Assembly: GCA_922989275.2 (NCBI GenBank)
Contig: OV277866.1
Location: 37,651,246-37,715,245 of the forward strand
DNA from: Gari tellinella
Lineage: Eukaryota; Mollusca; Bivalvia; Cardiida; Psammobiidae
Reading direction: 5' to 3'
Length of the DNA stretch: 64,000 nucleotides
A program made the position numbers and the translations under genes. The notes under the pieces are model-generated. The model did not search any database, was not told where the DNA came from, and worked only from the letters and a program-made list of their open reading frames with translations. Below, one piece after another: positions 52,440 through 62,214 of the stretch. Numbering within the stretch: position 1 is the stretch's first letter; every line of letters starts with the position of its first letter.

Positions 52440-53165
52440 CAACTTAACGAAGTTGAATAGGTGAGCGGGGGAAAATTTACCGACTTAAGTGTATTTATTG
52501 ACATTTAAATACATTTTCTGATCTACCTTCGGTGATATAATCCCTACTGGGACAATTTCCTTGCCAAAATAATGATTTTTATCCATACTTGTATAACATT
52601 GAACCAGTAAGGCGTTTCATGTGAGGCCCGTACCTTATATTTGATAGTTTGGTTATAGCAAAACCCATTGAAGAAAAAAAAACCTTGAGTGTGAGTATGC
52701 AGTGCCTCTCTAGACAACTTGAGATAAGTAATATTGACTGGGCACACTTTGACACTGCTTCACCGTCACTTTTACGCCTATCGAGAACACTGGGGTGGGG
52801 GTAGTCCATCAATTGACTGAGGAAATGTCTTTAAATGGATTTAAACGTTCCTATCAAGTCACGGAAGTATAACCCCGTTATCAATGCTTCGATACAGCCA
52901 TAAATCATTGACTACCGATAGACATGATCTTATCAAGTCGCACGAAGTCTCGTTTGCGCCGACAGAACTGGACGAACCGACGACGACAAGGACTATGACA
53001 ACGCAGACGCCGGAGTGTTGACAATAGCTCGTAGTTTCTTCGAAACAGACGAGCTTAAAACTGGTTAACCTCGTGGGCACGGACTGACGAACGAGTAATA
53101 TCAGATGCCTCCTGCATCTATCGATGTATAACTGGTTTAAGCTATCCATCTTCAAATAGTATATT
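52440..53165. other. Intergenic, no gene recognised
   Basis: Several minus-strand open frames of 67-98 codons occur, but none has splice signals or motifs supporting it. The 52900-53100 stretch is less AT-rich than its surroundings. Confidence 0.35.
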
Positions 53166-53170
53166 GGAGC

Positions 53171-53616
53171 GACTTCACTTTGAACTATGGTTTGGTCTAT
53201 AGTCGAATTTTAGTCGAACAAAACGGTTACTGTGTTCGGTTGGATCTATAGTCACTATAGATCCAACCGAACACAGTAACCGTTTTGTTCGACTAAAATT
53301 CGACTATAGACCGACCACGCTCTTACCAATGGTAAGATTGACTTCTAAATTGCGAGTGTTGGAAAAAATTACGTTTTCTTAAAAACTGTCAAGCAAAGGT
53401 ATTGTAGTTTCAATCTTACAAATATGCGACTGAAGCGATAAAAATACATCGTATTTATACAGCAACAAATGCCTAATTTTGTCATATTGTGTTTACTTTA
53501 GTCCGACTATAGGCGACTATAGTTCGATAAAAGTGTTATTTTACCGGCCTTAATGCGCATGCGCAGACCGACATTTTGCCTAACTAAAGGTCTGAACTAT
53601 AGTTCCAAGTGAAGTC
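53171..53616. mobile_element. MITE family F with a 59-bp-arm near-perfect palindrome
   Basis: Terminal repeats GACTTCACTTTGAACTAT (left) and ATAGTTCCAAGTGAAGTC (right). Inside, 53194-53252 and 53254-53312 are reverse complements over 59 bases with a single C between them. Motif GTCGACTATAG-like repeats continue to the right (about 53500-53535). No coding sequence. Confidence 0.8.
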
Positions 53617-53817
53617 TCTCTTGAATGCCTGTTCACTACAGTGGGAGGTTCGTTATTATTTACTGTTTAAACAACTCCTCCATAGATAACACCATTTACG
53701 ACGTTCATGATCTCCTTCACTGTTGAAAATTGTTCCACTTGCACTTCACATAGACATGCATATATTATGCACTTTAAGAACAAGATTCTTCATATAAGCA
53801 GACCTTTCAGGGTTGCC

Positions 53818-54062
53818 ATTTCTCCGGATTTTTCCGAAATCTTCGGATTTTTATTCCAACAGATGGAAGCTTAAAACAGGCTGAAAGTAAAGCAGAATGC
53901 GCCTTAAGGCGCATTCTGCTTTACTTTCAGCCTGCTTTAAGCATTACATGTCTTCAAAACTAGAAACAGACTATGGGTTAACGGTATAATCAGGAAAATC
54001 GGGCTTGATAAAATGAAAAATTTGAAAACTTAGGATTTTTTTATCAACTTATGGCAGGCCTG
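53818..54062. mobile_element. MITE family D, copy 4 (beta core)
   Basis: CAGGGTTGCCAT and ATGGCAGGCCTG ends; flanks ACCTTT and AACTTA, a decayed 6-bp duplication at best. The beta hairpin at 53871-53943 is perfect at the apex. Confidence 0.75.
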
Positions 54063-54164
54063 AACTTATCGTACCGAATTGTCGTCTGCTTCAAATATAT
54101 CGTCTGCCAAAAAGTCAAAATATTATATATAAGCTGTTATAATTGAAAACAAGTTGAATGTGAG

Positions 54165-54232
54165 TGACAAACAGTTTGGATCTAGATCAGACGCCGCGTT
54201 ACGCGGGCCTGATTTTGGATCCAAACTGTTGG
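54165..54232. repeat. Alpha hairpin
   Basis: CAAACAGTTTGGATCTAGAT, apex CGCCGCGTTACGCGGG, then TTTGGATCCAAACTGTTGGC. The right arm has a small change near the apex. Confidence 0.68.
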
Positions 54233-54479
54233 CAAATGTTGGCAAGGTCGCGCTTTGCACAATAAGGATTAAAGTAAGCTAATAGAGAATATGCATTCTG
54301 TTTTCTTTCTTGCTTTAAGTGGTAACCTGTCCTCAACACTAGAAACATGCTATGATGTAGAGTTGCAAATGCAAATGCATTGAAGAAGAAAAACAGATGG
54401 GGGTCTCAGCAAGCATCAGTCTAACAATTTCTTTCCATACAAGAAATTTCATTTCAAATCTTCAGTAAAACAGAAGAAA

Positions 54480-54875
54480 TCTGCATGAAAAGATAATGTT
54501 GAAAAGGGGAATAATTCGCACAATATTGATACCGAGTTATGGCCACACTTTCACTTGTCAAGCTATTTCCATAAATGAAGTTTCATCTTAAAAGCTCTAG
54601 AATAACAGGAGTTATGAGGCTTGACATAAAAAGCGTGACGGACGGACGGACGTTCTAACATTTAAGGTTTATGTGACTTTCCCATTGTTAAAAAAGTTTG
54701 AAAAGACACATAAAGAAGCGACATAAACCAAAAAAAAAAGTGACAAGCCAATATGGACTAACGAAATGAACAGCTCTATTGTTTTCTGTTGTTCTATGTT
54801 GCGTCACGTAGTCCCATATACCCAAAATGTTAGCGCGGTTGGACAGACAGTCAGACAGAAAGACAGACGCCGGTA
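54480..54875 (+). repeat. Retroelement-like repeat with GACGGACGGACGG motif
   Basis: GAAAAGGGGAATAATTCG, CTAGAATAACAGGAGTTATGA and GACGGACGGACGGACG, then AGACAGTCAGACAGAAAGAC. The first phrase recurs at about 63800 (AGAAAAGGGGAATAACTG). It resembles the 3' region of a bivalve LINE or SINE, without coding sequence. Confidence 0.5.
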
Positions 54876-54978
54876 AAGTGATCCTTACGTGTCACATCTA
54901 CCTACAGCAGGTGAGACAAAAACAATTCTTGAAACTAAATTGCAAAGACTTTTGAACCAGTCATGTGGCGCGCTGTCT

Positions 54979-55214
54979 TACAGTGAAGAATCTGTTATTC
55001 TTTCCCGTTTAAACGCAAACGTACGCAAACGCAAAGTACTAAAACGTAGAAAAGAACAACTTTTGGACAATTCTGATAATTCATGTTTATCTTGGTGGCA
55101 AATATTTTGGAGCCTGATCAGACGCCGGGTTACCCGGCGTCTGATCTGGCTCCAAACTGTTTGCACTGCAAATAATCGCGTTTATTGGGAAAAAATAACA
55201 GATTCTCCACTGTA
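54979..55214. mobile_element. MITE family A, 14-bp internal deletion
   Basis: TACAGTGAAGAATCTG and AGATTCTCCACTGTA ends. Between the hairpin and the right TIR, the TAGTTTTAGCGTAAACG tract is reduced, giving 236 bp. Confidence 0.84.
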
Positions 55215-55216
55215 AC

Positions 55217-55461
55217 TGGGGTCCGTCTTACGAAACGTCCGACAGATATTGTCGTAAATCAGAGTATAAAGTTCTCAATTGGGTTTTATTTCTCCGTCTA
55301 ATCTTGTCTTGTAATTTCTCTTTGGAATCATCTTAAAGACAATTTCAAAGAGCGATTTCATAAGAAGACCGGATTAGATCGAAAATCAGACATTAGATGT
55401 CTTTTAAAGTTTTGAAATACGACCGTTTTTGTCGAACGACATTTCGCAAGACAAGCCCCTG
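55217..55461. mobile_element. MITE family I, copy 4
   Basis: TGGGGTCCGTCTTACGAAAC and TTTCGCAAGACAAGCCCC ends with GTCGTAA and its inverse in both arms. It begins 2 bases after a family A copy. Confidence 0.66.
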
Positions 55462-55544
55462 ATTCCAAGCTTTTTGCACTGTTAATAAATGATTTGGAAC
55501 GAACGCGATTTGTTGTTCGGAAAAACACATGGACCCGATTCGTA

Positions 55545-55765
55545 AAACGCTCTCACCAGAAATAACAATTCATATACAACTATTGGTTTTATTTACAATA
55601 AAAGTCATAAACAGAAATAAATATCAACAACAATATTTGATTTCCCAAGTGAGCTTTTGAACTATACACAGCGTACTGACCCACTGTGTTTTGACAGACA
55701 TACCTGTGCAAACAATGGAAACCTTGGTGAGACTGCTCCCTCTGGAGCAGCCTGCTCAGTGTCTT
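55545..55765. repeat. Dispersed repeat, partner of 42836-43065
   Basis: Shares ACAATTCATATACAAC, TTTACAATAAAAGTCATAAA and GATTTCCCAAG with the other copy. Confidence 0.62.
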
Positions 55766-55790
55766 CCTTTTTTTTACATTCAGTTAGCAC

Positions 55791-56768
55791 CTTTAGGACA
55801 CAGGGCCCCGACACGATTAATTTTTAGGGGAAAAAATTGTCAGAAAGTTCATATAGAGACAAGGGATACAACTGATTTTCAGTATATTCTCACCCCATCT
55901 CGACAAAATCTGGCATATCATGAATAAATATTGATGAAACGACACCATTTTTGCATTTCTGTCTAGCTAATATGATACCCTTCCATAAAAACATAACATA
56001 AAACCAACTGTAAGCATACAATTTTAACAGTAACTGCGTCCACTCATTGAAATCACCGATTTTCGGAAAACGGGACAGGTGTTCGTTCATAGCCAACACA
56101 ACATCAGACACCTCTGTACGCTTGTTTAGGCGGTATTTTCGAGCATTACAGTAATACAGTTGCATAGATATCAATTTTGACACATATAAAAGCTGATTTG
56201 TACTCAAATCATTGCCATACCATCAACAAATTAGCATGTTTTCATCGGCAGTAAAGTTATTCTTGTACATGTAAGCTTTTTTGGTACGGCAATGATTTAA
56301 GAAGAAATCAGCTTTGATCGGTGTCAAAAATGTATATCTATGCAACTGCATGACTGCCATGTTCGATATTACCGCCTAAACAAGCGTGCAGTAGTGGCCA
56401 ATGACTGTAATGATCGAAAATACCGCCTAAACAAGCGTACAGTAGTGGCCAATGCTGTGTTAGCTTTGAACGAACACCTGTCCCGTTTTCCGAAAATCGA
56501 TGATTTCAGTGAGTGGACGCAGTTACTGTTAAAATTGCATGCTTACAGTTGTTTTTATGTTATGTTTTTATTGAAGGGTATCATATTAGCTAGACAAAAA
56601 TGCAAAAAGGGTGTCGTTTCATCAATATTTATTCATGATATGCCCGGTTTTGTCTAGGTGGGGTGAGAATATACTGACAATCAGTTGTATCCCTTGTCTC
56701 TATATATACTTTCTGACGATTTTTTTCTCTCCAAAAAACAATCGTGTCGCGGCCCTGTGCTTTAGGAC
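55791..56768. mobile_element. Large foldback: two arms of about 430-490 bp around a short loop
   Basis: The left arm (about 55791-56222) and right arm (about 56281-56768) are inverted copies. TTTAGGACACAGGGCC at the left outer edge matches GGCCCTGTGCTTTAGGAC at the right. A frame of about 80 codons is open in both arms (minus in the left, plus in the right) with conserved peptides NEHLSRFPKI, EWTQLLLKL and KGIILARQKCK. The right arm also has a local duplication of about 54 bp (TACCGCCTAAACAAGCGT twice, 56370-56385 and 56423-56440). No known domain is recognised. Confidence 0.75.
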
Positions 56769-56939
56769 AATTACTATTTCATGGTACTTCATATAAGGTA
56801 AAATATACTCTTTCATCGCCATAAGGGACTAAAGTCGACATTGCTAACAATCCTTGGCAAACGTCATGCAACGCGGATTCTTATCAGAAACAAAACTATT
56901 TTACACTCTTATCAATAGTCAGGGCTGCCATAAGCTGAC

Positions 56940-57174
56940 ATAAAAAATCCTAAGATTTCCAAATTTGCATTTTTCAAGTGCGATTTTACGAATCGTACCT
57001 TTACCCCATAGCCTGTTTCTAGTTTTGTTGACATGCGACTACTTAAAGCAGGCTGTAAGTAAACCAGAATGCGCCCAAAGGCGCATTCTGCTTTACTTTC
57101 AGCCTGCTTTAAGCTACTATTAACTAGAAAAAAATCCGAAGATTTAGGAAAAATCCTGAGAAATGGCAGCCCTG
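56940..57174. mobile_element. MITE family D, copy 5 (beta core)
   Basis: CAGGGCTGCCATAAGCTGAC and AAATGGCAGCCCTG ends with exact 6-bp flanks AATAGT. The beta hairpin at about 57041-57113 has apex GCGCCCAAAGGCGC. Between shell and core is TTTACCCCATAGCCTGTTTC, which is the left end of family C. Confidence 0.84.
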
Positions 57175-57257
57175 AATAGTTCTCCGGGCATAACTCTAAA
57201 TTTTGCATAACTTGCTGTCCATAAGTTACAGCAGACGTCGTTTTGTCTACGACAGGG

Positions 57258-57475
57258 TTAACCCCCTCACTGTCATGACGTCATCAATTTTAAACCAATT
57301 GTCGTCTGCTTTTATTTCTGATATTTAAATTTTAGGTACATTGACTTAAGAAATGTTGAAAAGAGTGTCAAACAGTTTGGACCCTGAGCAAACGCCGCGT
57401 TACGCGGCGTCTAATCAGGGGCCAAACTGTTTGAAAATAACCGTTGTACTCGGGGTAAGGCATAGAAGGGGTCAA
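57258..57475. mobile_element. MITE family G, copy 2
   Basis: TTAACCCCCTCACTGTCATG at the left and CATAGAAGGGGTCAA at the right; the TTAA on the right is mutated. Alpha hairpin about 57370-57432. Outside the core it aligns throughout with 38629-38843, including CGTTGTACTCGGGGT. Confidence 0.75.
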
Positions 57476-57599
57476 ATTGATACATGTAGCTTAATTTAGC
57501 GATTTAAGTGTTAAATTAAAGTAGCGCCATAAATAGACCTATATATGCATATTACCAGTAAGCAGTGCGATACAGGTCGATGTATTCAGCTATAAGCGT

Positions 57600-57895
57600 T
57601 CTTGACGAAAACAGCCTATATCACGAGCGCCTTTGGCGCTCGTGATATCGGCTGTTTTCGTCAGGATCGTATATGTTACAGGGATAACGTGTAATCAGGG
57701 ATTACGTGAAATCACTGAAAAATCAGGGATTTCACGAAAACCTGAAATCATCCAAAATCATTATCAATTCCCTAAAACGCACAGTGATTACGCGTAATCC
57801 CTAAACATTTCAGGGATTATGCGTAATTCCTGATTACACGTTATCCCTGTAACCTAATTATATAAGGCGCTCGTGATATCGGCTGTTTTCCCCCC
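57600..57895. mobile_element. Nested palindromes: GTTACAGGGATAACG element inside a GATATCGGCTG hairpin element
   Basis: Outer element: GACGAAAACAGCC...TATCACGAGCGCC and its inverse (57607-57664), with a second partial copy at 57868-57890 (GGCGCTCGTGATATCGGCTG). Between them, 57675-57853 has perfect ends GTTACAGGGATAACGTGTAA and TTACACGTTATCCCTGTAAC and several GGGATTACG/CGTAATCCC repeats, so it can fold along its length. Confidence 0.7.
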
Positions 57896-58167
57896 AAGAA
57901 CATCTAGAACTGAATAAGCGAACAACGCCCTATATCGAACAATCAGTTACAATATACTCATGTGTTTAGTATATGTCTTCGATATACACCAACAACAACT
58001 ACATTGTTTAATGCTACAATAACAAAACTCGTGCATCTTACCGTATAAATACACGCGATAAAGCCCGGTATCACAGGTAGACGCACGTGTCTAGCCAGTA
58101 CAGCAGATACCCGATTTACAGGAGAAAAACGATATTCTTTTCAAATGAAAGTATTAATGCTTAAGTG

Positions 58168-58420
58168 TTAACCCTTTACCCCATAGTATGTTGCTAGTTT
58201 TGAAAATAGGTGATTACTTAAAGCAGGTTGAAAGTAAAGCAGAATGCACCCTATGGCACATTCTGCTTTACTTTTAGCCTGCTTTAAGCTTCCACCTGCT
58301 AGAATATCGACATTATTCAATATGACACATATTCAGTACGGTATATATTGGAACTGTTTTCTTCAACGGGGGAATAAAATGCATGTGCTAAAAGACGCTT
58401 CTATAAGGGAAAAGGGTTAA
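58168..58420. mobile_element. MITE family C, copy 4
   Basis: TTAA at 58168 and 58417; ends CCCTTTACCCCATAGTATG and AAGGGAAAAGGG; beta hairpin about 58215-58290 with apex TGCACCCTATGGCACA. It ends 170 bases from the stop of sulfotransferase paralog 2. Confidence 0.78.
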
Positions 58421-58589
58421 TTAAAGATTGTATTTATTATATCTTTTGCCAACAGTTTGGATCGGTCTCCAAAACGCCAAATATGTTTTTAATCAATTGT
58501 CTACGAGTTATGTTTAGACTAGTTTACTCTAAAAAGAGTTACTATACAAGTTCTGTAATTTAAATAATGATAAACCAGATTATGCAATA

Positions 58590-60035
58590 TCATTGCCAGT
58601 CGAATGTTCTACCTGCCAAAAAGAAAAATACCTCATTTAAAGGTTTGAAATACTTCTTCAATTTATCTAAAACATCCGAAACTACATCGGGATGTTGTCT
58701 GCCCTTATTTTTATATAAACAAGATGATTCGCTCCCGTCCTTAACACAATAAAATCCCTTGGTTTCATTGAAATAAAACATGTCTTTGGTGATTTTATGT
58801 CTTATCCCGAGGAAATTCTCGATTTTCGCCAGTTCTGAGGATGGTTTGGATACCAGTTTTGCTCCATCTACTATATGAATTTGTTGTCTCGGGAAGAATT
58901 TAAGCCAATTGGAATAATGTTCATGATATGTTGAAACTGAAATAGCATAATACTCGCGATCCACATTTCCATTTTTGTCAAGAGCTAATGATCTTAGTGG
59001 TGGATAGGACGTGTCTTTGTTTAACGCCTTGTTCGTTTTCATAGCATAGTCCGACACAAGTCTTGTTATTGGGTCTCGGACAACAAGCAACAGCCGTATG
59101 GAGCTGTTCATGTTATATACGCGTTCGGGTGCTGACACACCTATGAAATACCTTGGCGTTTTCTCAATTGTTAGTTGGTCTTCATAACTCAATGGCATTT
59201 GCTTGCGGTAGTACGGTAACCCTTTGATGTAATTAGCATCATTCTCGAAAAAGTGCATTTCGTTTTTAGCAGTTACAATATCTGGATGGAGAGATAAGAA
59301 TGTAATCAAAGCCGCGGTACCTCCTTTTCTCACACCAATAATTAGACATTGTGGTAAACGTTGTTCCTGTTTATTTGAACCTTTCTTAGGTTTGATGTAG
59401 TCGTTTGCTTTGTTATTCAAAACCTTCAAAGACTCCTTGTTGCCCTGAAAAGGTTTGTTGGAAACCTTCTTGAGATCGTATTTGCTAGAAACTTCCTTAA
59501 CACCATAGTTGCCTTGTGCGTTTTTGTTGGAAACCCTTAGATCATTGTTGTCTCGTGCGTTTTTGTTGGAACCCCTTAGATCATAGTTGTCTCGCATGTT
59601 TTTGTTGTTAACCTTAAGATCATCATTGTCTCTTGAGTTTTTGTTGTTGACTTTAAAATCACCGTTGTCTCGCGTGTTTTTGTTTTTAACCTTAAGATCA
59701 TCATTGTCTCTTGAGTTTTTGTTGTTAACTTTAAGATCATCGTTGTCTCGCGTGTTTTTGCTGTTAATCTTAAGATCATCGTTGTCCTGAAAGTTTTTGT
59801 TGGAACCCTTCTTAGGACCATAGTTGTCTCGCGTGTTTTTGTTGGAAATCTTCACTTCATCATAGTTGATTTGTGCATAGGGTTGCTTATGTCTTGCGAT
59901 TCCATTTGTGTCGGATTTCAAGCTGTAACAACACCATATAACAAGGCACAATGAGAGCAATAAGAAAGCGTTCAGACCCCAATCCTTCAGCCCTACAAGT
60001 CGCCGTTTAATGCCGCATTGATAATTTGCACTCAT
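58590..60035 (-). CDS. Heparan sulfate glucosamine 3-O-sulfotransferase-like, paralog 2 with expanded stem
   Basis: 481 codons from the ATG at 60035, aligned with the start of paralog 1. The upstream frame runs into intron sequence beyond the acceptor ATTATTTCAG at 60087-60096. Membrane segment at about 20-37 (LNAFLLLSLCLVIWCCYSL). The stem, about 65-182, has nine units of mostly 13 residues (KNTRDNDDLKVNN type). Catalytic domain from about 228: PAPS loop GVRKGGTAALITFL (235-248), NEMHFFEND with the usual Glu and His (259, 261), GLPYYRKQMP, IEKTPRYF, RDPITRLVSDY (320-330), and FYC...SCLYKNKGRQHP. A type II Golgi enzyme using PAPS; the domain matches paralog 1 closely except that the active-site His is kept. 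The gene lies 12 kb away in the same orientation, so tandem duplication is likely. Confidence 0.9.
   Translation of the reverse strand: MSANYQCGIKRRLVGLKDWGLNAFLLLSLCLVIWCCYSLKSDTNGIARHKQPYAQINYDEVKISNKNTRDNYGPKKGSNKNFQDNDDLKINSKNTRDNDDLKVNNKNSRDNDDLKVKNKNTRDNGDFKVNNKNSRDNDDLKVNNKNMRDNYDLRGSNKNARDNNDLRVSNKNAQGNYGVKEVSSKYDLKKVSNKPFQGNKESLKVLNNKANDYIKPKKGSNKQEQRLPQCLIIGVRKGGTAALITFLSLHPDIVTAKNEMHFFENDANYIKGLPYYRKQMPLSYEDQLTIEKTPRYFIGVSAPERVYNMNSSIRLLLVVRDPITRLVSDYAMKTNKALNKDTSYPPLRSLALDKNGNVDREYYAISVSTYHEHYSNWLKFFPRQQIHIVDGAKLVSKPSSELAKIENFLGIRHKITKDMFYFNETKGFYCVKDGSESSCLYKNKGRQHPDVVSDVLDKLKKYFKPLNEVFFFLAGRTFDWQ
59490..59842 (-). repeat. Coding minisatellite (39-bp unit) in the sulfotransferase stem
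   Basis: About nine head-to-tail units, mostly 39 bp, each encoding a variant of KNxRDNDDLKVNN. Neighbouring units differ at a few positions and the frame is kept throughout. The first two units are a codon longer or shorter. Paralog 1 has only two or three very degraded units at this place. Confidence 0.9.
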
Positions 60036-60086
60036 CGCACTGAACGTATGGTCTAAGATGTCTGAACTGCAGTCACCCGTACAGAC
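60036..60086 (-). CDS. Upstream part of the same exon, paralog 2
   Basis: In frame with the main ORF from the splice acceptor to the proposed ATG; reads VCTGDCSSDILDHTFSA. It resembles the equivalent stretch of paralog 1 (46659-46716), so an upstream coding exon may exist. Confidence 0.42.
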
Positions 60087-60419
60087 CTGAAATAATGAAA
60101 AACACATCAGAAGGAATGATTTTAATACCTTTCGACGCCAAATTAATATACTGATGGTAAAAGAAATGCAGAGTAGCATTTTTTGTAAAATTTTGCAAAC
60201 GCGTTGTTAAAAATCGATAAAATGGGTTAACTAATCTCTATATCAAAGTGCACAGGGCCCAATCTCGAAAATTACAAAAATGGAAGTGCGTACCGCTCTA
60301 TTCCAAGAATAGCACAAAACACAAAAACAAGGTTGTGACATTAGGTTACACATCTCTTTATACCATTAGATAGTCTTCATACAGACACATCATTTGCCTA
60401 TATTTTTTATTTCATTTGG

Positions 60420-60640
60420 ATGGAATTCGACAATGAAACAGCTGACAGACGTTCATAGAGGTCAGGGATTTACAATGCTTAATCACGATCAAAGGCAAAT
60501 AAAGACTGCAAGTCATTTTGATTGCCATGTTTGCACTATAGAACGTCTTGCTAGACGTCAATGGCAAACTGGACGGGTAGTCAGCAGACCTAGGTTTGGG
60601 CGTCCGCGCGTGACGTCACAACTTCAGCACAGGTTCTAAC
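60420..60640 (+). pseudogene. Tc1-like transposase, N-terminal remnant
   Basis: The frame reads KQLTDVHRGQGFTML, ASHFDCHVCTIERLARRQWQ, TGRVVSRPRFGRPRVT and stops. This is the order seen in Tc1/Tc3-type DNA-binding domains: first helix-turn-helix, basic linker with GRPRVT. The DDE domain is absent and I see no terminal repeats, so it is a dead fragment. Confidence 0.7.
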
Positions 60641-60649
60641 GTTACGCTT

Positions 60650-61110
60650 ATTATTGCAATTGTCATCTTACCGCATCAGAACTTCCTTAAAGACAGAAGG
60701 TACTTATTATTGTCGTCCCACGAATGCTATAATTTTAAGCAATTGATTGCGAGAAGTTGGTTTGGCGGGTTCGGACACATGCGGTATTGACGAACCAATT
60801 TCCACAGTCAATTTTTATTTCAGATTACAGGGGGTGACCTGTTCCATGCTATCATTCTTATATCGCTTAACAGATAAAATCGTCTTTTGGCCGTGTTTTC
60901 AGTATAGATCATTCTTCATTTTTATCCAAAACTATTGAACTTTCTTACCGACTTCTTTCCCAGAATCATTTTTAAAGTTAACCCTGCGTTTCTTTATCTT
61001 CAGTATATAATATTTTGTATCCCTTCTCCGCTTTGTTGTCATCTGCTTCAATATTGTTGTCTGCAAAAATGTTTGAAAGTAAGATTTAAAGAAATTTGGC
61101 TTGGGAAATA
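60650..61110. other. Intergenic, no gene recognised
   Basis: A TTTTTATTTCAG at about 60811-60823 looks like an acceptor, but the following sequence has no supported reading frame. Confidence 0.3.
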
Positions 61111-61114
61111 TCGA

Positions 61115-61192
61115 TACGAGTGTCAGACAGTTTGGATCCAGACCAGAAGCCGCGTTACCCGGCGTCTGATCTTGATATAACTATCTGCAAAG
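61115..61192. repeat. Alpha hairpin, diverged
   Basis: GTGTCAGACAGTTTGGATCC, apex AGCCGCGTTACCCGGCG, then TGATATAACTATCTGC. Preceded by CATCTGCTTCAATATTGTTG as in family G elements. Confidence 0.62.
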
Positions 61193-61421
61193 TCGCCTTT
61201 ATGCGATATCGGCGCCGAAATGGGTTAAGCCTTTACTACGCTGCAGTTTCAACGTTTAACCCCTTTTACTGCCGTGACGTAATCAATTTTTCGGCGGAGC
61301 TGACTGTTTTCTATTTAGACACACTTTAATATTTGGCCACACATTTCAACCAATAATATTTGATCAGAAATTTAGAATTAAGAGCACCTGTTGAAACTGA
61401 ATAGTCTGATTGGATAGTAGC

Positions 61422-61611
61422 CAGGGCTCCAGATAAGGGAATTGTTTCAAAACTTAAAATCTTTATTTGTGCATTAAACCCTGTGGTGTCACTATACATA
61501 TGAATTGTCTCTTCAAGACAATCAAAATGAGTGGTAATACCATAGGGTTTGGTGCTAAAAGAGCCGAAAAATGTGATTTGTTTAGTTTACTCACTCTTAT
61601 CTGGAGCCCTG
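61422..61611. mobile_element. MITE family H, copy 3
   Basis: CAGGGCTCCAGATAAGGG and CTTATCTGGAGCCCTG form a perfect terminal repeat. The central palindrome has CTGTGGTGTCACTATACAT and ATACCATAGGG. 190 bp, the best-preserved copy. Confidence 0.8.
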
Positions 61612-62210
61612 TAGGCTGGTTTATGTCCCATTACAGTTTACATGATGTGGACTGTGGGTGTAAAATTTAGAGATACAGGCTGTCTGTTTACTACACTAGG
61701 CCACAGAATTGACAAAATTATGCTATGATCTTAAATCTATTTATAGATATACAGAGGAAGCTAGGTGTTTCATAATTGTTTACAACCAATTTGTTTTAAT
61801 TGTTAACTATTTGTACACATTTGCCATACATTAAAAGCAATATTTTATATATGAATAGCCTCAAGTGAGTTAAACACAATTGTGTTGTTTCATCATTATT
61901 TACAAGAGTGAAGTACAGTAGATTGTTGTATCTGTACATTTGTGTATGCTATAGTTTGTTTCAAGAAACTCTATGAATGGAACAATAGATTAATGTGAGG
62001 ATCTCCTACCAGTAGCTAGGATATGAGTTAAATTATTGTTTTGTTTTGCATTTCTGTACATGATAGTTTTGCATTTTAAATAAAAGTTACTGTTTCAATT
62101 GAATACTTGTATTTTTTGCTTTTCAATCCAAGATATATATTCTTTGAAAACCTCAATTTAATTCAATTTTGCACACCCATCTATATAGCCTTAGTTCAAC
62201 CACTCATTCC
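61612..62210. other. AT-rich intergenic DNA
   Basis: No exon, hairpin or repeat recognised; an AATAAAAG at about 62079 has no associated gene. Confidence 0.35.
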
Positions 62211-62214
62211 GCCG

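Noticed and set aside
55691..55927. Open frame of 78 codons on the plus strand
   Set aside because: It spans the junction of a dispersed repeat and the foldback arm; no motifs.
59587..59790. Leu/Ser-rich plus-strand frame opposite the sulfotransferase stem
   Set aside because: It is the complement of the 39-bp coding minisatellite; the repeat lacks stops on that strand too.
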